A stretch of 8,298 bases of DNA, from contig CALBZH010000812.1 of assembly GCA_937889795.1 (NCBI GenBank), positions 1-8,298 on the forward strand. Reading direction: 5' to 3'. Below are positions 1 through 5,142 of this stretch, piece after piece. The notes under the pieces were generated by a model. It ran no database searches. It saw only the letters and a list, made by a program, of their open reading frames with translations, and was not told the origin of the DNA. The DNA is from an uncultured Syntrophobacteraceae bacterium (lineage in GTDB: Bacteria; Desulfobacterota; Syntrophobacteria; Syntrophobacterales; Syntrophobacteraceae). The first letter of the stretch is position 1; the number at the start of each line of letters is the position of its first letter. The position numbers and the translations under genes are program-made.

Positions 1-45
1 GATATCCACTCGTGACTGGAGTTCAGACGTGTGCTCTTCCGATCT
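1..45. other. Illumina index-side (P7) adapter left on contig end
   Basis: This is not genomic. Bases 12-45 match the standard Illumina TruSeq index-side adapter as read into the insert, beginning GTGACTGGAGTTCAGACGTG and ending CTCTTCCGATCT. Bases 1-11 fit the end of the P7 arm plus an index: GAT, then AT, then CCACTC, whose reverse complement GAGTGG I recall as a TruSeq index. The true sequence starts at 46. Translating across the adapter gives the well-known artefact peptides MTGVQTCALPI (frame starting at 12) and LFRS (frame of the first gene), so any protein model reaching into 1-45 has a false N-terminus. Confidence 0.98.
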
Positions 46-927
46 GTCGAGAACAAGGTGCGCGTGGTCGTCGTCGTGCCCGAGCACTTCGAGCGGGATC
101 TGCTCGAAGGACGACCGGTTGCGGTGCAGTCGCTGATCGACGGAACGTTTCCTTTCCGGGCTCAGACGACCAAAGGCTACATCGCGGGGATCAACCAGGC
201 CTTCGGGCGCCGTCTCATGGAAGAGCACCTCGCCCGTACGCTGGGAATCGATCTTGAAAAGACACGATCGCTGCTCGAGCCCGTAAAGCTCGACGTTCGC
301 TATCTGTACAACCAGGGGCTGGAGAGCGACTGGTCCATGGCGCCGAAGTTCATGATGCTCATCCTCATGGTCTGCCCACCGTTGCTCACGTCCCTGGGGG
401 TCGTGCGGGAGAAGGAAACGGGGGCCGTCTACAACATCTACTCGTCCACGATCAGCCGGGCGGAGTACCTGACGGGCAAGCTCGCTCCCTATGTGGTGGT
501 GTCCGGGATGAACGTCGTCGCCCTGTGGCTCCTGACCATGGGCCTGTTCCATGCCCCGTTCAAGGGGAGCGCGGTCCTGTTTCTGCTCGTGTCGCTGCTC
601 TACATCGTGTGCACCACGGGGATCGGGCTGGTGGTGTCGGTCCTGGTGAGTACCCAGGTTGCGGCGACCCTGATCACCTTCATCGTGACGGTGGTCCCGG
701 CGGTGCTCTATTCGGGCGTGTTCGTCCCGATCATGTCCTTGAGCGCAAGCGCCCAGGTGGTGGCGCATCTGCTGCCGGCCATGTACTACACCAACATCAT
801 TCTCGGGTGCTTCCTGAAGGGGGTCGGCGTTCGCGTCCTGTGGCTGGACATCTGCGTGCTTGGGCTTTACGCCAGCATCCTGTTCGCGATCGGGTACGCC
901 AAATTCACCAAGAGGCCACGGGCATGA
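46..927 (+). CDS. ABC-2 type transporter permease, 5'-truncated
   Basis: This is the membrane subunit of an export-type ABC transporter (ABC-2 permease, YhhJ/YbhS/YbhR-like), acting in the inner membrane with a separate ATPase. The 293 visible residues begin inside the extracytoplasmic domain. A hydrophilic stretch to about residue 98 is followed by about five or six hydrophobic segments (about 100-118, 148-168, 175-202, 205-230, 264-284). The first of these leads into the family signature GVVREKETGAVYNIYSS at 118-134. Its sister permease downstream has 390 residues with its first membrane helix at about 33-51, so roughly 90-100 N-terminal residues, including that helix, are missing here. The GTG at 31 that opens the frame lies inside the adapter and is not a real start. 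The stop overlaps the next start by 4 bp (ATGA), implying translational coupling. The ATPase and a HlyD-type adaptor would be expected upstream, but this is inferred because the contig ends. The substrate is unknown. Confidence 0.93.
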   Translation, partial: VENKVRVVVVVPEHFERDLLEGRPVAVQSLIDGTFPFRAQTTKGYIAGINQAFGRRLMEEHLARTLGIDLEKTRSLLEPVKLDVRYLYNQGLESDWSMAPKFMMLILMVCPPLLTSLGVVREKETGAVYNIYSSTISRAEYLTGKLAPYVVVSGMNVVALWLLTMGLFHAPFKGSAVLFLLVSLLYIVCTTGIGLVVSVLVSTQVAATLITFIVTVVPAVLYSGVFVPIMSLSASAQVVAHLLPAMYYTNIILGCFLKGVGVRVLWLDICVLGLYASILFAIGYAKFTKRPRA

Positions 928-2096
928 GCAGTCAATCGAACGGGGTCTGGCGGAGAAGTCGCCTCTGGTGGCGACGGCTTCTCGTGATGACGGTGAAAGA
1001 GCTCCTGCAGCTCAGCAGGGATACGGCCCTCATCCTGTTCATGGTGTACGCCTTCACGCTTGACATCTACCTTTCCGGATCGGGGACGACTTTCGAGCTC
1101 ATGAAGGCTGCGATCTTCGTGAGTGACGCAGACCACAGTCGTTCCTCGCGCGAGCTGGCTCAGCAATTCATGCCGCCCTCCTTCGAGCTGAAAGGGGAGC
1201 TGAACCATCCTTCGGAAGGGATGCGGCTGCTTGACGAGAACCAAGCCATGGGAATCCTGAGCATTCCACCGCGATTCCACGAGCTGCTCCAGAAGGGTGA
1301 GCCCACGTCGGTGCAGCTGCAGATCGATGCCACCAACACGGTTCTAGGGACCCTCGCCGGGCTGTACGGCATGCGGATCGTTGCCGACTACGGTTTCGAG
1401 GCTGCGATGGAGCGCATGGGGTGGGATGAGCGCACCCTGGAGCACGTGCCGCGGATCGAAGATGCCCCCCGCGTCTGGTTCAATCAGAACCAGAACGATA
1501 CCTGGTTCATGTCGATCGCCGAGATGCTCAACATCATCACGCTCTTCGCCATCATGCTGCCGGCGGCGGCCATGGTTCGGGAAAAGGAGAAGGGAACGGT
1601 CGAGCAGTTGCTGGTCTCGCCGCTGACGCCGTTCCAGATCATGTTTCCCAAGGTGGTCGCCATGGCGATCGCCATTGTTGCCGGGACGGGGCTGTGCGTG
1701 GGGGTGATTTTGAAGGGCTGCTTCAACGTGCCCATGCGCGGCAGTGTGACCCTGTTTCTGGCACTCACGGGTCTCTACGTGTTCGCGACCGCGGGGCTGG
1801 GGCTTTTTATCGCCACCATGTCGCGGAACCTGGGGCAGGCGAGCATGATGGCTATTGTCTCCTACGCTCCCATGATCTTCCTCTCCGGGGCCTGGACGCC
1901 GCCGGAAGCCATGCCGCGCTTCATGCAATGGACGATGGTGCTCTCACCGCTGCATTATTACATCGATGTGAGCTTCGGCATCTTCCTCAAGGGAGCGACG
2001 TTCTGGAGCCTCTGGTATTCCGTCCTCTGCATCGGACTCTTCGGGTCGATCTTGTTCAGCCTCGGGATTTGGCGTCTGAGGCGCCAGGTTTCGTAG
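924..2096 (+). CDS. ABC-2 type transporter permease, complete
   Basis: This 390-residue protein is the second membrane subunit of the same presumed exporter. The basic N-terminus (WRRSRLWWRR) precedes a first membrane helix at about 33-51 and a large extracytoplasmic domain at about 52-198. Five more helices follow, at roughly 200-217, 244-264, 275-298, 306-323 and 364-383. The ABC-2 signature VREKEKGTVEQLLVSPLT sits at 218-235, just after helix 2, as in the first permease, and the C-terminal SPLHYYIDVSFGIFLKG also matches its partner (LLPAMYYTNIILGCFLKG). This shows a paralogous heterodimer pair like E. coli YbhS/YbhR. The start is the ATG at 924, which overlaps the upstream TGA; the longer in-frame extension back to 525 lies wholly inside the first permease and is not used. 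The substrate cannot be read from the sequence; relatives export drugs, cations or polysaccharide-like compounds. Confidence 0.94.
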   Translation: MSSQSNGVWRRSRLWWRRLLVMTVKELLQLSRDTALILFMVYAFTLDIYLSGSGTTFELMKAAIFVSDADHSRSSRELAQQFMPPSFELKGELNHPSEGMRLLDENQAMGILSIPPRFHELLQKGEPTSVQLQIDATNTVLGTLAGLYGMRIVADYGFEAAMERMGWDERTLEHVPRIEDAPRVWFNQNQNDTWFMSIAEMLNIITLFAIMLPAAAMVREKEKGTVEQLLVSPLTPFQIMFPKVVAMAIAIVAGTGLCVGVILKGCFNVPMRGSVTLFLALTGLYVFATAGLGLFIATMSRNLGQASMMAIVSYAPMIFLSGAWTPPEAMPRFMQWTMVLSPLHYYIDVSFGIFLKGATFWSLWYSVLCIGLFGSILFSLGIWRLRRQVS

Positions 2097-2108
2097 ACCT
2101 GCCCCCTG

Positions 2109-2125
2109 GGATGGACTTGCCATCC
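2109..2125 (+). other. small inverted repeat after the permease operon
   Basis: GGATGG (2109-2114), loop ACTTG and CCATCC (2120-2125) form a perfect 6-bp stem 13 nt after the permease stop. No T-run follows, so it is at best a weak transcription-end or mRNA-stabilising hairpin. Two further copies of the CATCC core follow closely (around 2131 and 2145), giving a short repetitive patch. Confidence 0.35.
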
Positions 2126-2214
2126 TCTGCCATCCGGAATCTGGCATCCAGCATTGCTTTCGAGGAGGTGCGGGACTCTTGCCGTGCTGTTCTCGTTGGT
2201 CGGTTCTCGCTCTA

Positions 2215-2243
2215 TTCTCGCGAAAATGGTGTCCGGTTATAAT
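2215..2243 (+). promoter_or_regulatory. possible sigma-70 promoter for the 2310 gene
   Basis: A perfect TATAAT lies at 2238-2243, 66 nt upstream of the next start codon, in an otherwise GC-rich gap. With a 17-nt spacer the -35 position is TTCTCG (2215-2220), a poor match to TTGACA. The 5' leader would contain a small hairpin, TGCCG-TCAC-CGGCA (2269-2282). The -10 is convincing by sequence and the -35 is not. Confidence 0.4.
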
Positions 2244-2309
2244 GGATACGAACGTTGAAGCGCCGGCGTGCCGTCACCGGCATTCGACCGGCGAGAGGGA
2301 GGATTGGTC

Positions 2310-2627
2310 ATGAAAGCAGGCATCATCGTGACGGGTACCGGTCCCATTCTGATTCTGACGTCCTACGATTCCCTGTCGGATCGGGGCCTGGTGAACAAGC
2401 TGGTTGCCAAGGGGATCACGGAATACATCGGGTTTGAAGTCCCGATCGACATGGTCAAGGAGCGCTACGGGACGCACTTTTCCGTGGTGATGGGCGATCT
2501 CCATGAATCCGATGATCTGAGAGTGCTCGATTACAATGGGCACCGCGTTTTCAGCAGCTTCACCTTCGAGGAGATGGGAAGCCCCATCTTCCAGGAGTCC
2601 AGGGTCAGACTGCACAAGGCAGCGTGA
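2310..2627 (+). CDS. conserved-looking hypothetical protein, 105 aa
   Basis: I do not recognise a named family. The 105-residue product has no signal peptide. It opens with MKAGIIVTGTGPILILTSYD, a glycine-containing hydrophobic strand, and continues as a mixed alpha/beta-looking chain with many acidic residues, for example DLHESDDLRVLDYNGH near residues 70-85. It is probably a small soluble cytoplasmic protein. The start at 2310 is chosen because GAGGGAGGA ends about 7 nt upstream; an ATG at 2268 in the same frame has no such site and would add a low-complexity leader. Third codon positions are strongly G/C as in neighbouring genes, which supports real coding. It stands alone, with a candidate promoter upstream and a hairpin 24 nt after its stop. 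The short hydrophobic start could be mistaken for a signal anchor but lacks a basic n-region and sufficient length. Confidence 0.8.
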   Translation: MKAGIIVTGTGPILILTSYDSLSDRGLVNKLVAKGITEYIGFEVPIDMVKERYGTHFSVVMGDLHESDDLRVLDYNGHRVFSSFTFEEMGSPIFQESRVRLHKAA

Positions 2628-2650
2628 GGCCGTGCCGCACGTGAAGGCAA

Positions 2651-2681
2651 GAGCGGCAGCCCCGATCAAGGTCTGCCGCTC
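2651..2681 (+). terminator. hairpin after the 105-aa gene
   Basis: GAGCGGCAG (2651-2659) and CTGCCGCTC (2673-2681) form a perfect 9-bp GC-rich stem around a 13-nt loop, 24 nt after the stop at 2627. There is no downstream T-run on the plus strand, so intrinsic termination is uncertain. On the minus strand the same stem lies 19 nt beyond the stop of the remnant at 2700-2803 and could once have ended that gene. Confidence 0.5.
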
Positions 2682-2699
2682 GGATCCTCAGTGATGGAA

Positions 2700-2803
2700 T
2701 CAACCCTCCGATTCCCGGAGCATGAAGGTGTACGCTTCATCGTTGATGTCGATGGTCAAATCGGCACCCCGCCCCTCGGCGTAGGACACCCAGCTCAGCT
2801 CCC
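2700..2803 (-). pseudogene. 3' remnant of an unidentified minus-strand gene
   Basis: Reading the minus strand from about 2803 to the TGA at 2702-2700 gives about 33 codons ending WVSYAEGRGADLTIDINDEA then YTFMLRESEG. Their G/C-rich third positions look like genuine coding. There is no ATG and no ribosome site: the frame is closed by a TGA just upstream (about 2812-2814). A one-base shift at the CCCC run 2801-2804 would join it to a second open stretch encoding KVTELVEIMG, suggesting a frameshift at a homopolymer. The upstream stretch has poorer codon bias and overlaps the promoter of the next gene. It is most simply a decayed gene end, or a real small gene broken by a sequencing error. The family is unknown. 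Confidence 0.4.
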
Positions 2804-2821
2804 CATGATTTCAACCAGCTC

Positions 2822-2850
2822 TGTAACCTTATTGCTCCCTGGTGCGACTA
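2822..2850 (+). promoter_or_regulatory. candidate ECF sigma promoter of the Spy-like gene
   Basis: TGTAACC (2822-2828), a 16-nt spacer and CGACTA (2845-2850) fit the general ECF promoter pattern: an AAC-containing -35 and a CGxC-type -10. Transcription would begin near 2857, giving a leader of about 75 nt before the ATG at 2931. An ECF sigma factor is encoded about 850 bp downstream, so this could be one of its targets. I found no copy of TGTAACC upstream of the sigma gene itself. Confidence 0.5.
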
Positions 2851-2899
2851 GACAATCAAGAGCGACATGTCGGCACTTGGCTGTGTAGGGAAGGAAAGA

Positions 2900-2915
2900 A
2901 ACGATTGGAATCGTT
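2900..2915. promoter_or_regulatory. palindrome in the leader of the Spy-like gene
   Basis: AACGATT, GG and AATCGTT form a perfect 7-bp inverted repeat (2900-2915), immediately before the ribosome site AAAGGAG (about 2917-2923) of the gene at 2931. It could be a repressor or activator half-site pair, or a leader hairpin next to the Shine-Dalgarno. It lies downstream of the proposed start of transcription, which favours either an operator acting as a roadblock or an RNA hairpin. Confidence 0.4.
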
Positions 2916-2930
2916 GAAAGGAGCGAAGAA

Positions 2931-3437
2931 ATGAAAGTCGTGACCATGGTTCTGTCGGTTGTTCTGGTTGCCTGTGTGGCCGTGGGGAGCGCCGTGGCGG
3001 GTCATCATGGTGGATGGCACGGAAAGGGTGGGGACGGTGGGTTTCATGGCGGGCGGGGATTCACGAGACTGCTTGACAAGTTGGCCCTGAATGCGGATCA
3101 GGAGCGGGAGATCGCCTCGGTTCTGGCGAGCCACCGCGAGAAGATCGGAGAGGCGGTAACCGGGATCGCCGAGGCGAGACGGGGTGTCAAGGAAGCGGTT
3201 ACGGCCGAGCCGTACGACGCGGGCACGGTCAAGCAGGCGGTGCAGCGACTGTCCGAGCGACAGGAGCAGGCGGCTCTGCTTGCTGGGAAGGTGCTGAACG
3301 AGGTGAGGCCCGTCTTGACGGCCGAGCAGAAAGAGACGGTGAAGACCCTGAGCGCCAGGCACGCCGGCAGAATGCAAGGGTTTATCGACGGCCGCCTGGA
3401 GCGTCTGGACGATTGGATTGCCAAGCATAATCGCTAG
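2931..3437 (+). CDS. Spy/CpxP-like periplasmic protein, LTxxQ-type
   Basis: This 168-residue exported helical protein belongs to the Spy/CpxP/ZraP-like group (LTxxQ motif / heavy-metal-resistance superfamily). Relatives act in the periplasm as ATP-independent chaperones or metal-binding stress sensors. Residues 1-23 form a signal peptide that most simply ends AVA before GHH; LVAC at 12-15 also resembles a lipobox, so a lipoprotein is possible. The mature start is His/Gly-rich (GHHGGWHGKGGDGGFHGGRG, 24-43), resembling metal-binding tails in ZraP-like proteins. Two LTxxQ-like motifs follow, LNADQ (53-57) and LTAEQ (129-133), each opening an amphipathic helix. The start has AAGGAG about 7 nt upstream. 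It is a single-gene unit: ECF-like promoter and palindrome before it, two strong hairpins after it. The sigma/sensor operon downstream encodes a second protein of the same fold, suggesting a shared pathway. Metal specificity is not visible. Confidence 0.87.
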   Translation: MKVVTMVLSVVLVACVAVGSAVAGHHGGWHGKGGDGGFHGGRGFTRLLDKLALNADQEREIASVLASHREKIGEAVTGIAEARRGVKEAVTAEPYDAGTVKQAVQRLSERQEQAALLAGKVLNEVRPVLTAEQKETVKTLSARHAGRMQGFIDGRLERLDDWIAKHNR

Positions 3438-3469
3438 TCAGTGCACTTCGGGTTCACACGGTTTGAGAT

Positions 3470-3491
3470 CCTCCTCGCTCGCTGGAGGAGG
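3470..3491 (+). terminator. first hairpin after the Spy-like gene
   Basis: CCTCCTC (3470-3476) and GAGGAGG (3485-3491) make a perfect 7-bp stem with an 8-nt loop, 32 nt after the stop at 3437. It has no T-run and sits 2 nt before a larger hairpin; the two probably work together. Confidence 0.5.
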
Positions 3492-3493
3492 TC

Positions 3494-3527
3494 GGGAGGG
3501 GGATGAGCGGTTGAGCATCCCCCTCCC
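3494..3527 (+). terminator. strong 12-bp hairpin, probable transcription terminator
   Basis: GGGAGGGGGATG (3494-3505) and CATCCCCCTCCC (3516-3527) are perfect 12-bp complements around a 10-nt loop. The following bases, CCGGGTTCCTTTG, are only weakly T-rich, so termination efficiency is uncertain, but the stem is very stable. It separates the Spy-like gene from the sigma operon, implying the two are transcribed from different promoters. Confidence 0.65.
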
Positions 3528-3677
3528 CGGGTTCCTTTGAATGAGACGCCTGGCTCCCTGGACCCCAGAGTTGTCCCTCCTCGCCGGTCTTGGGTTGACG
3601 GCGATGGCCAGAAGCGTGGATGATGCTCACCGTGGTTAGAAGCACATCATTCTGTTGCGCTGTGCGTGATTTTCAAT

Positions 3678-3697
3678 CGCAGAGATGGACGCAGAGA
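3678..3697 (+). repeat. short direct repeat CGCAGAGA before the sigma gene
   Basis: CGCAGAGA occurs at 3678-3685 and 3690-3697, separated by TGGA. It resembles the CGCAGAG-type intergenic repeats found in many proteobacterial genomes. It lies between two possible starts of the sigma gene and makes it less likely that the bases upstream of 3698 are coding. The wider gap 3528-3697 shows no other gene or convincing promoter. Confidence 0.4.
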
Positions 3698-4369
3698 GTG
3701 GCTGACGCGACGCCGGCTGTGCCGGAGAGAGCGGATTTGCCGCATGACGGCCCGTCCGACGTCGACATCGTCGGGAGGGTTCTCGACGGCGACTCCAACG
3801 CATACGAGACCCTGATCCACCGTTACTCGCGGCTTGTATTCGGCATTGTCGGAAAGCATGCTCCGCGGGACCGGGTGGACGAAGTGGCTCAAGACGTCTT
3901 CGTGGAAGGATTTCGCTCCCTGGGCTCCTTTTCGCAGAAAGGGCCCTTCGGTCATTGGCTCGCGAAAATCGCCGTGAGATGTTGCTATAACTTCTGGCGG
4001 GAGCGCCATCGAAAGGGGGAGATCCCGATCGGCGATCTCTCGGAGGAGTCCGTGGAATGGATGGACACAATGCTGTCGGCCCGGTCGCGTGAAGCCTTCG
4101 ATCGCGAGGCGGCGAGCGCGGAGGCTCGTGAGGTTCTGGATCACGCGCTCGGACGGCTTTCTCCCGAGGACAGGATGGTGGTGACCCTGGTTCACCTGGA
4201 TGGCCTGTCGGTCAAGGAGGCGGCGGCATTGCTCGGCTGGAGCACCGTGAGTGTCAAGGTTCGCGCGCATCGGTCGAGGAAGAAGCTGAGGCAGATCATC
4301 CTGCAACTGTTCGGCGAGGGCACGGAAGAAGACGAGGTGACGGATGAAGAATCGCATGAGACGCGTTGA
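3698..4369 (+). CDS. ECF (extracytoplasmic function) RNA polymerase sigma factor
   Basis: This 223-residue group IV sigma factor directs RNA polymerase to stress promoters. Region 2 spans about 24-106: DGDSNAYETLIHRYSRLVFG, then VDEVAQDVFVEGFRSLGSF for the core-binding and -10 region, then FGHWLAKIAVRCCYNFWRER. Region 4 spans about 146-200, with a helix-turn-helix around LSVKEAAALLGWSTVSVKVRAHRSRKKLR-type spacing, which recognises the -35. There is no extra C-terminal domain. The start is uncertain. GTG at 3698 is preferred because codon use becomes native there and an intergenic-type repeat precedes it. ATG at 3620 in the same frame would add 26 residues rich in AGA, TCA and TGT codons. Neither has a strong ribosome site. 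The 3' end overlaps the next gene by 26 bp. That gene is a probable anti-sigma, and a CnrX-like sensor follows, so the factor resembles CnrH in arrangement. Confidence 0.92.
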   Translation: MADATPAVPERADLPHDGPSDVDIVGRVLDGDSNAYETLIHRYSRLVFGIVGKHAPRDRVDEVAQDVFVEGFRSLGSFSQKGPFGHWLAKIAVRCCYNFWRERHRKGEIPIGDLSEESVEWMDTMLSARSREAFDREAASAEAREVLDHALGRLSPEDRMVVTLVHLDGLSVKEAAALLGWSTVSVKVRAHRSRKKLRQIILQLFGEGTEEDEVTDEESHETR

Positions 4370-4673
4370 CAAGATTGAGGAGCTCTTGGGGCAGGCGTAT
4401 CGCAGCGGCTCCCCCGTGGAGCCGAACCCCTTCTTTGCACAGAAGGTCATGAACCGGATCGCCGAAGAAGGTGCGTCTTCCAAGGCTTCGTCGCAAAATG
4501 CCGTCTATCTTGGTCGCGCAGCCTGGCGCTTCGCTCTGGTGGGATATCTCGTGGTGTTTGTCCTGACCGCCCAGTTCATGCTGACCGATGCGGATTCCCA
4601 GTACCAGCTGGCCCATCTCGTCATGGACGACACGCTCAGTCTGGATCTGATCGATCCCTTCGAGATCTTGTGA
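4344..4673 (+). CDS. probable CnrY-like membrane anti-sigma factor, 109 aa
   Basis: This short membrane protein has about 60 cytoplasmic residues, one membrane span (about 61-80, WRFALVGYLVVFVLTAQFML) and an acidic tail of about 29 residues outside. The cytoplasmic part has a predicted helix (VDKIEELLGQAYRSG, 8-22), a proline turn and a second helix carrying PNPFFAQKVMNRIAE (27-41). A two-helix arm is how CnrY-type anti-sigmas clasp their sigma factor. No zinc-binding HxxxCxxC motif is present, so it is not of the ZAS class. The role is inferred from size, topology and position; I cannot claim sequence identity to CnrY. The start has GAGG about 6 nt upstream and lies 26 bp inside the sigma gene, so translation of the two is probably coupled, which helps match anti-sigma and sigma levels. 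The alternative is an unrelated small membrane protein. Confidence 0.75.
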   Translation: MKNRMRRVDKIEELLGQAYRSGSPVEPNPFFAQKVMNRIAEEGASSKASSQNAVYLGRAAWRFALVGYLVVFVLTAQFMLTDADSQYQLAHLVMDDTLSLDLIDPFEIL

Positions 4674-4689
4674 AAGGAGGCGCTCGTCC

Positions 4690-5136
4690 GTGAAGAAGCT
4701 GAAGCTCTGGGCCGGTCTGACGGCCTTGTTCGTCTCGGGGGTGCTGCTCGGCGCCCTCGGCACCTGGCACCTCGTGGAATACAAAGCCATCGAGCTCATG
4801 ACCCGAGAGCGCCCGAGAGCGCCCAAGCTCATCATGCGGAAACTGAATCGGGAGCTGGGGCTGAACGACGCTCAGAAGGCGCGCATCGAGGCGATTGTGT
4901 GCCAGGCTTTCGAAGCGCTGTCGACCATTCGGGATCGCGAAAGGCCAGAACGGGAGCGCGTTCTCCAGCAAAGCATCGATGCCATGAAGCAAGAGCTCTC
5001 CCCGGAGCAGCAGCGCAAGCTGGACGGGCTGTACGAAAAGCTCAAAGCACACCGGGAGCGCGGAAGTCGGAGACATTGGGGAAAAGGCGACCAAGGAGAT
5101 CCGTGTGAAGGGGGCGAGGGTCGCCCGAGCCAATGA
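4690..5136 (+). CDS. membrane-anchored Spy/CnrX-like sensor protein
   Basis: This 148-residue protein has an uncleaved-looking N-terminal anchor (about 5-26, KLWAGLTALFVSGVLLGALG) and a helical periplasmic domain of the heavy-metal-resistance/Spy type. Two LTxxQ-like helix starts are present, LNDAQ (58-62) and LSPEQ (103-107), with long charged helices between them (RDRERPERERVLQQ). The tail is Gly- and Arg-rich and probably disordered. In CnrYXH systems CnrX is such an anchored protein that passes a metal signal to CnrY, and gene order and spacing fit that role here. The visible His residues are few (27, 121, 129), so a CnrX-like metal site is not evident and the signal could instead be envelope stress. 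The start is GTG at 4690, supported by AAGGAGG ending 9 nt upstream. The upstream stop is at 4673. A 10-bp tandem repeat (CCCGAGAGCG twice) occurs at 4802-4821. Confidence 0.82.
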   Translation: MKKLKLWAGLTALFVSGVLLGALGTWHLVEYKAIELMTRERPRAPKLIMRKLNRELGLNDAQKARIEAIVCQAFEALSTIRDRERPERERVLQQSIDAMKQELSPEQQRKLDGLYEKLKAHRERGSRRHWGKGDQGDPCEGGEGRPSQ

Positions 5137-5142
5137 GGGAAG

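Noticed and set aside
12..257. Open frame beginning MTGVQTCALPI
   Set aside because: It starts within the adapter and then runs out of frame through the first permease; it is a known adapter artefact.
525..923. N-terminal extension of the second permease
   Set aside because: It is out of frame within the first permease, Arg/Pro/His-rich, and the ATG at 924 gives the family's normal length and a classic ATGA overlap.
1344..1928. 194-codon minus-strand frame opposite the second permease
   Set aside because: His/Arg/Gly-rich low-complexity translation typical of the antisense of a GC-rich gene.
2691..2888. 65-codon plus-strand frame
   Set aside because: No ribosome site or family; the minus strand shows better coding bias over 2700-2803 and the ECF-like promoter lies inside it.
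2856..3428. 190-codon minus-strand frame opposite the Spy-like gene
   Set aside because: The plus strand has a signal peptide, ribosome site and family motifs; the antisense product has none.
3553..3561. GCTCCCTGG shared with the spacer of the ECF-like promoter at 2822-2850
   Set aside because: It falls in a promoter spacer rather than a recognition element, and there is no AAC-type -35 at the matching distance; likely chance.
3595..3623. TTGACG at 3595-3600 as a sigma-70 -35 for the sigma operon
   Set aside because: No acceptable -10 lies 16-18 nt downstream.
3647..4483. 278-codon minus-strand frame opposite the sigma operon
   Set aside because: It is covered by the well-supported sigma and anti-sigma genes and shows no recognisable domain.
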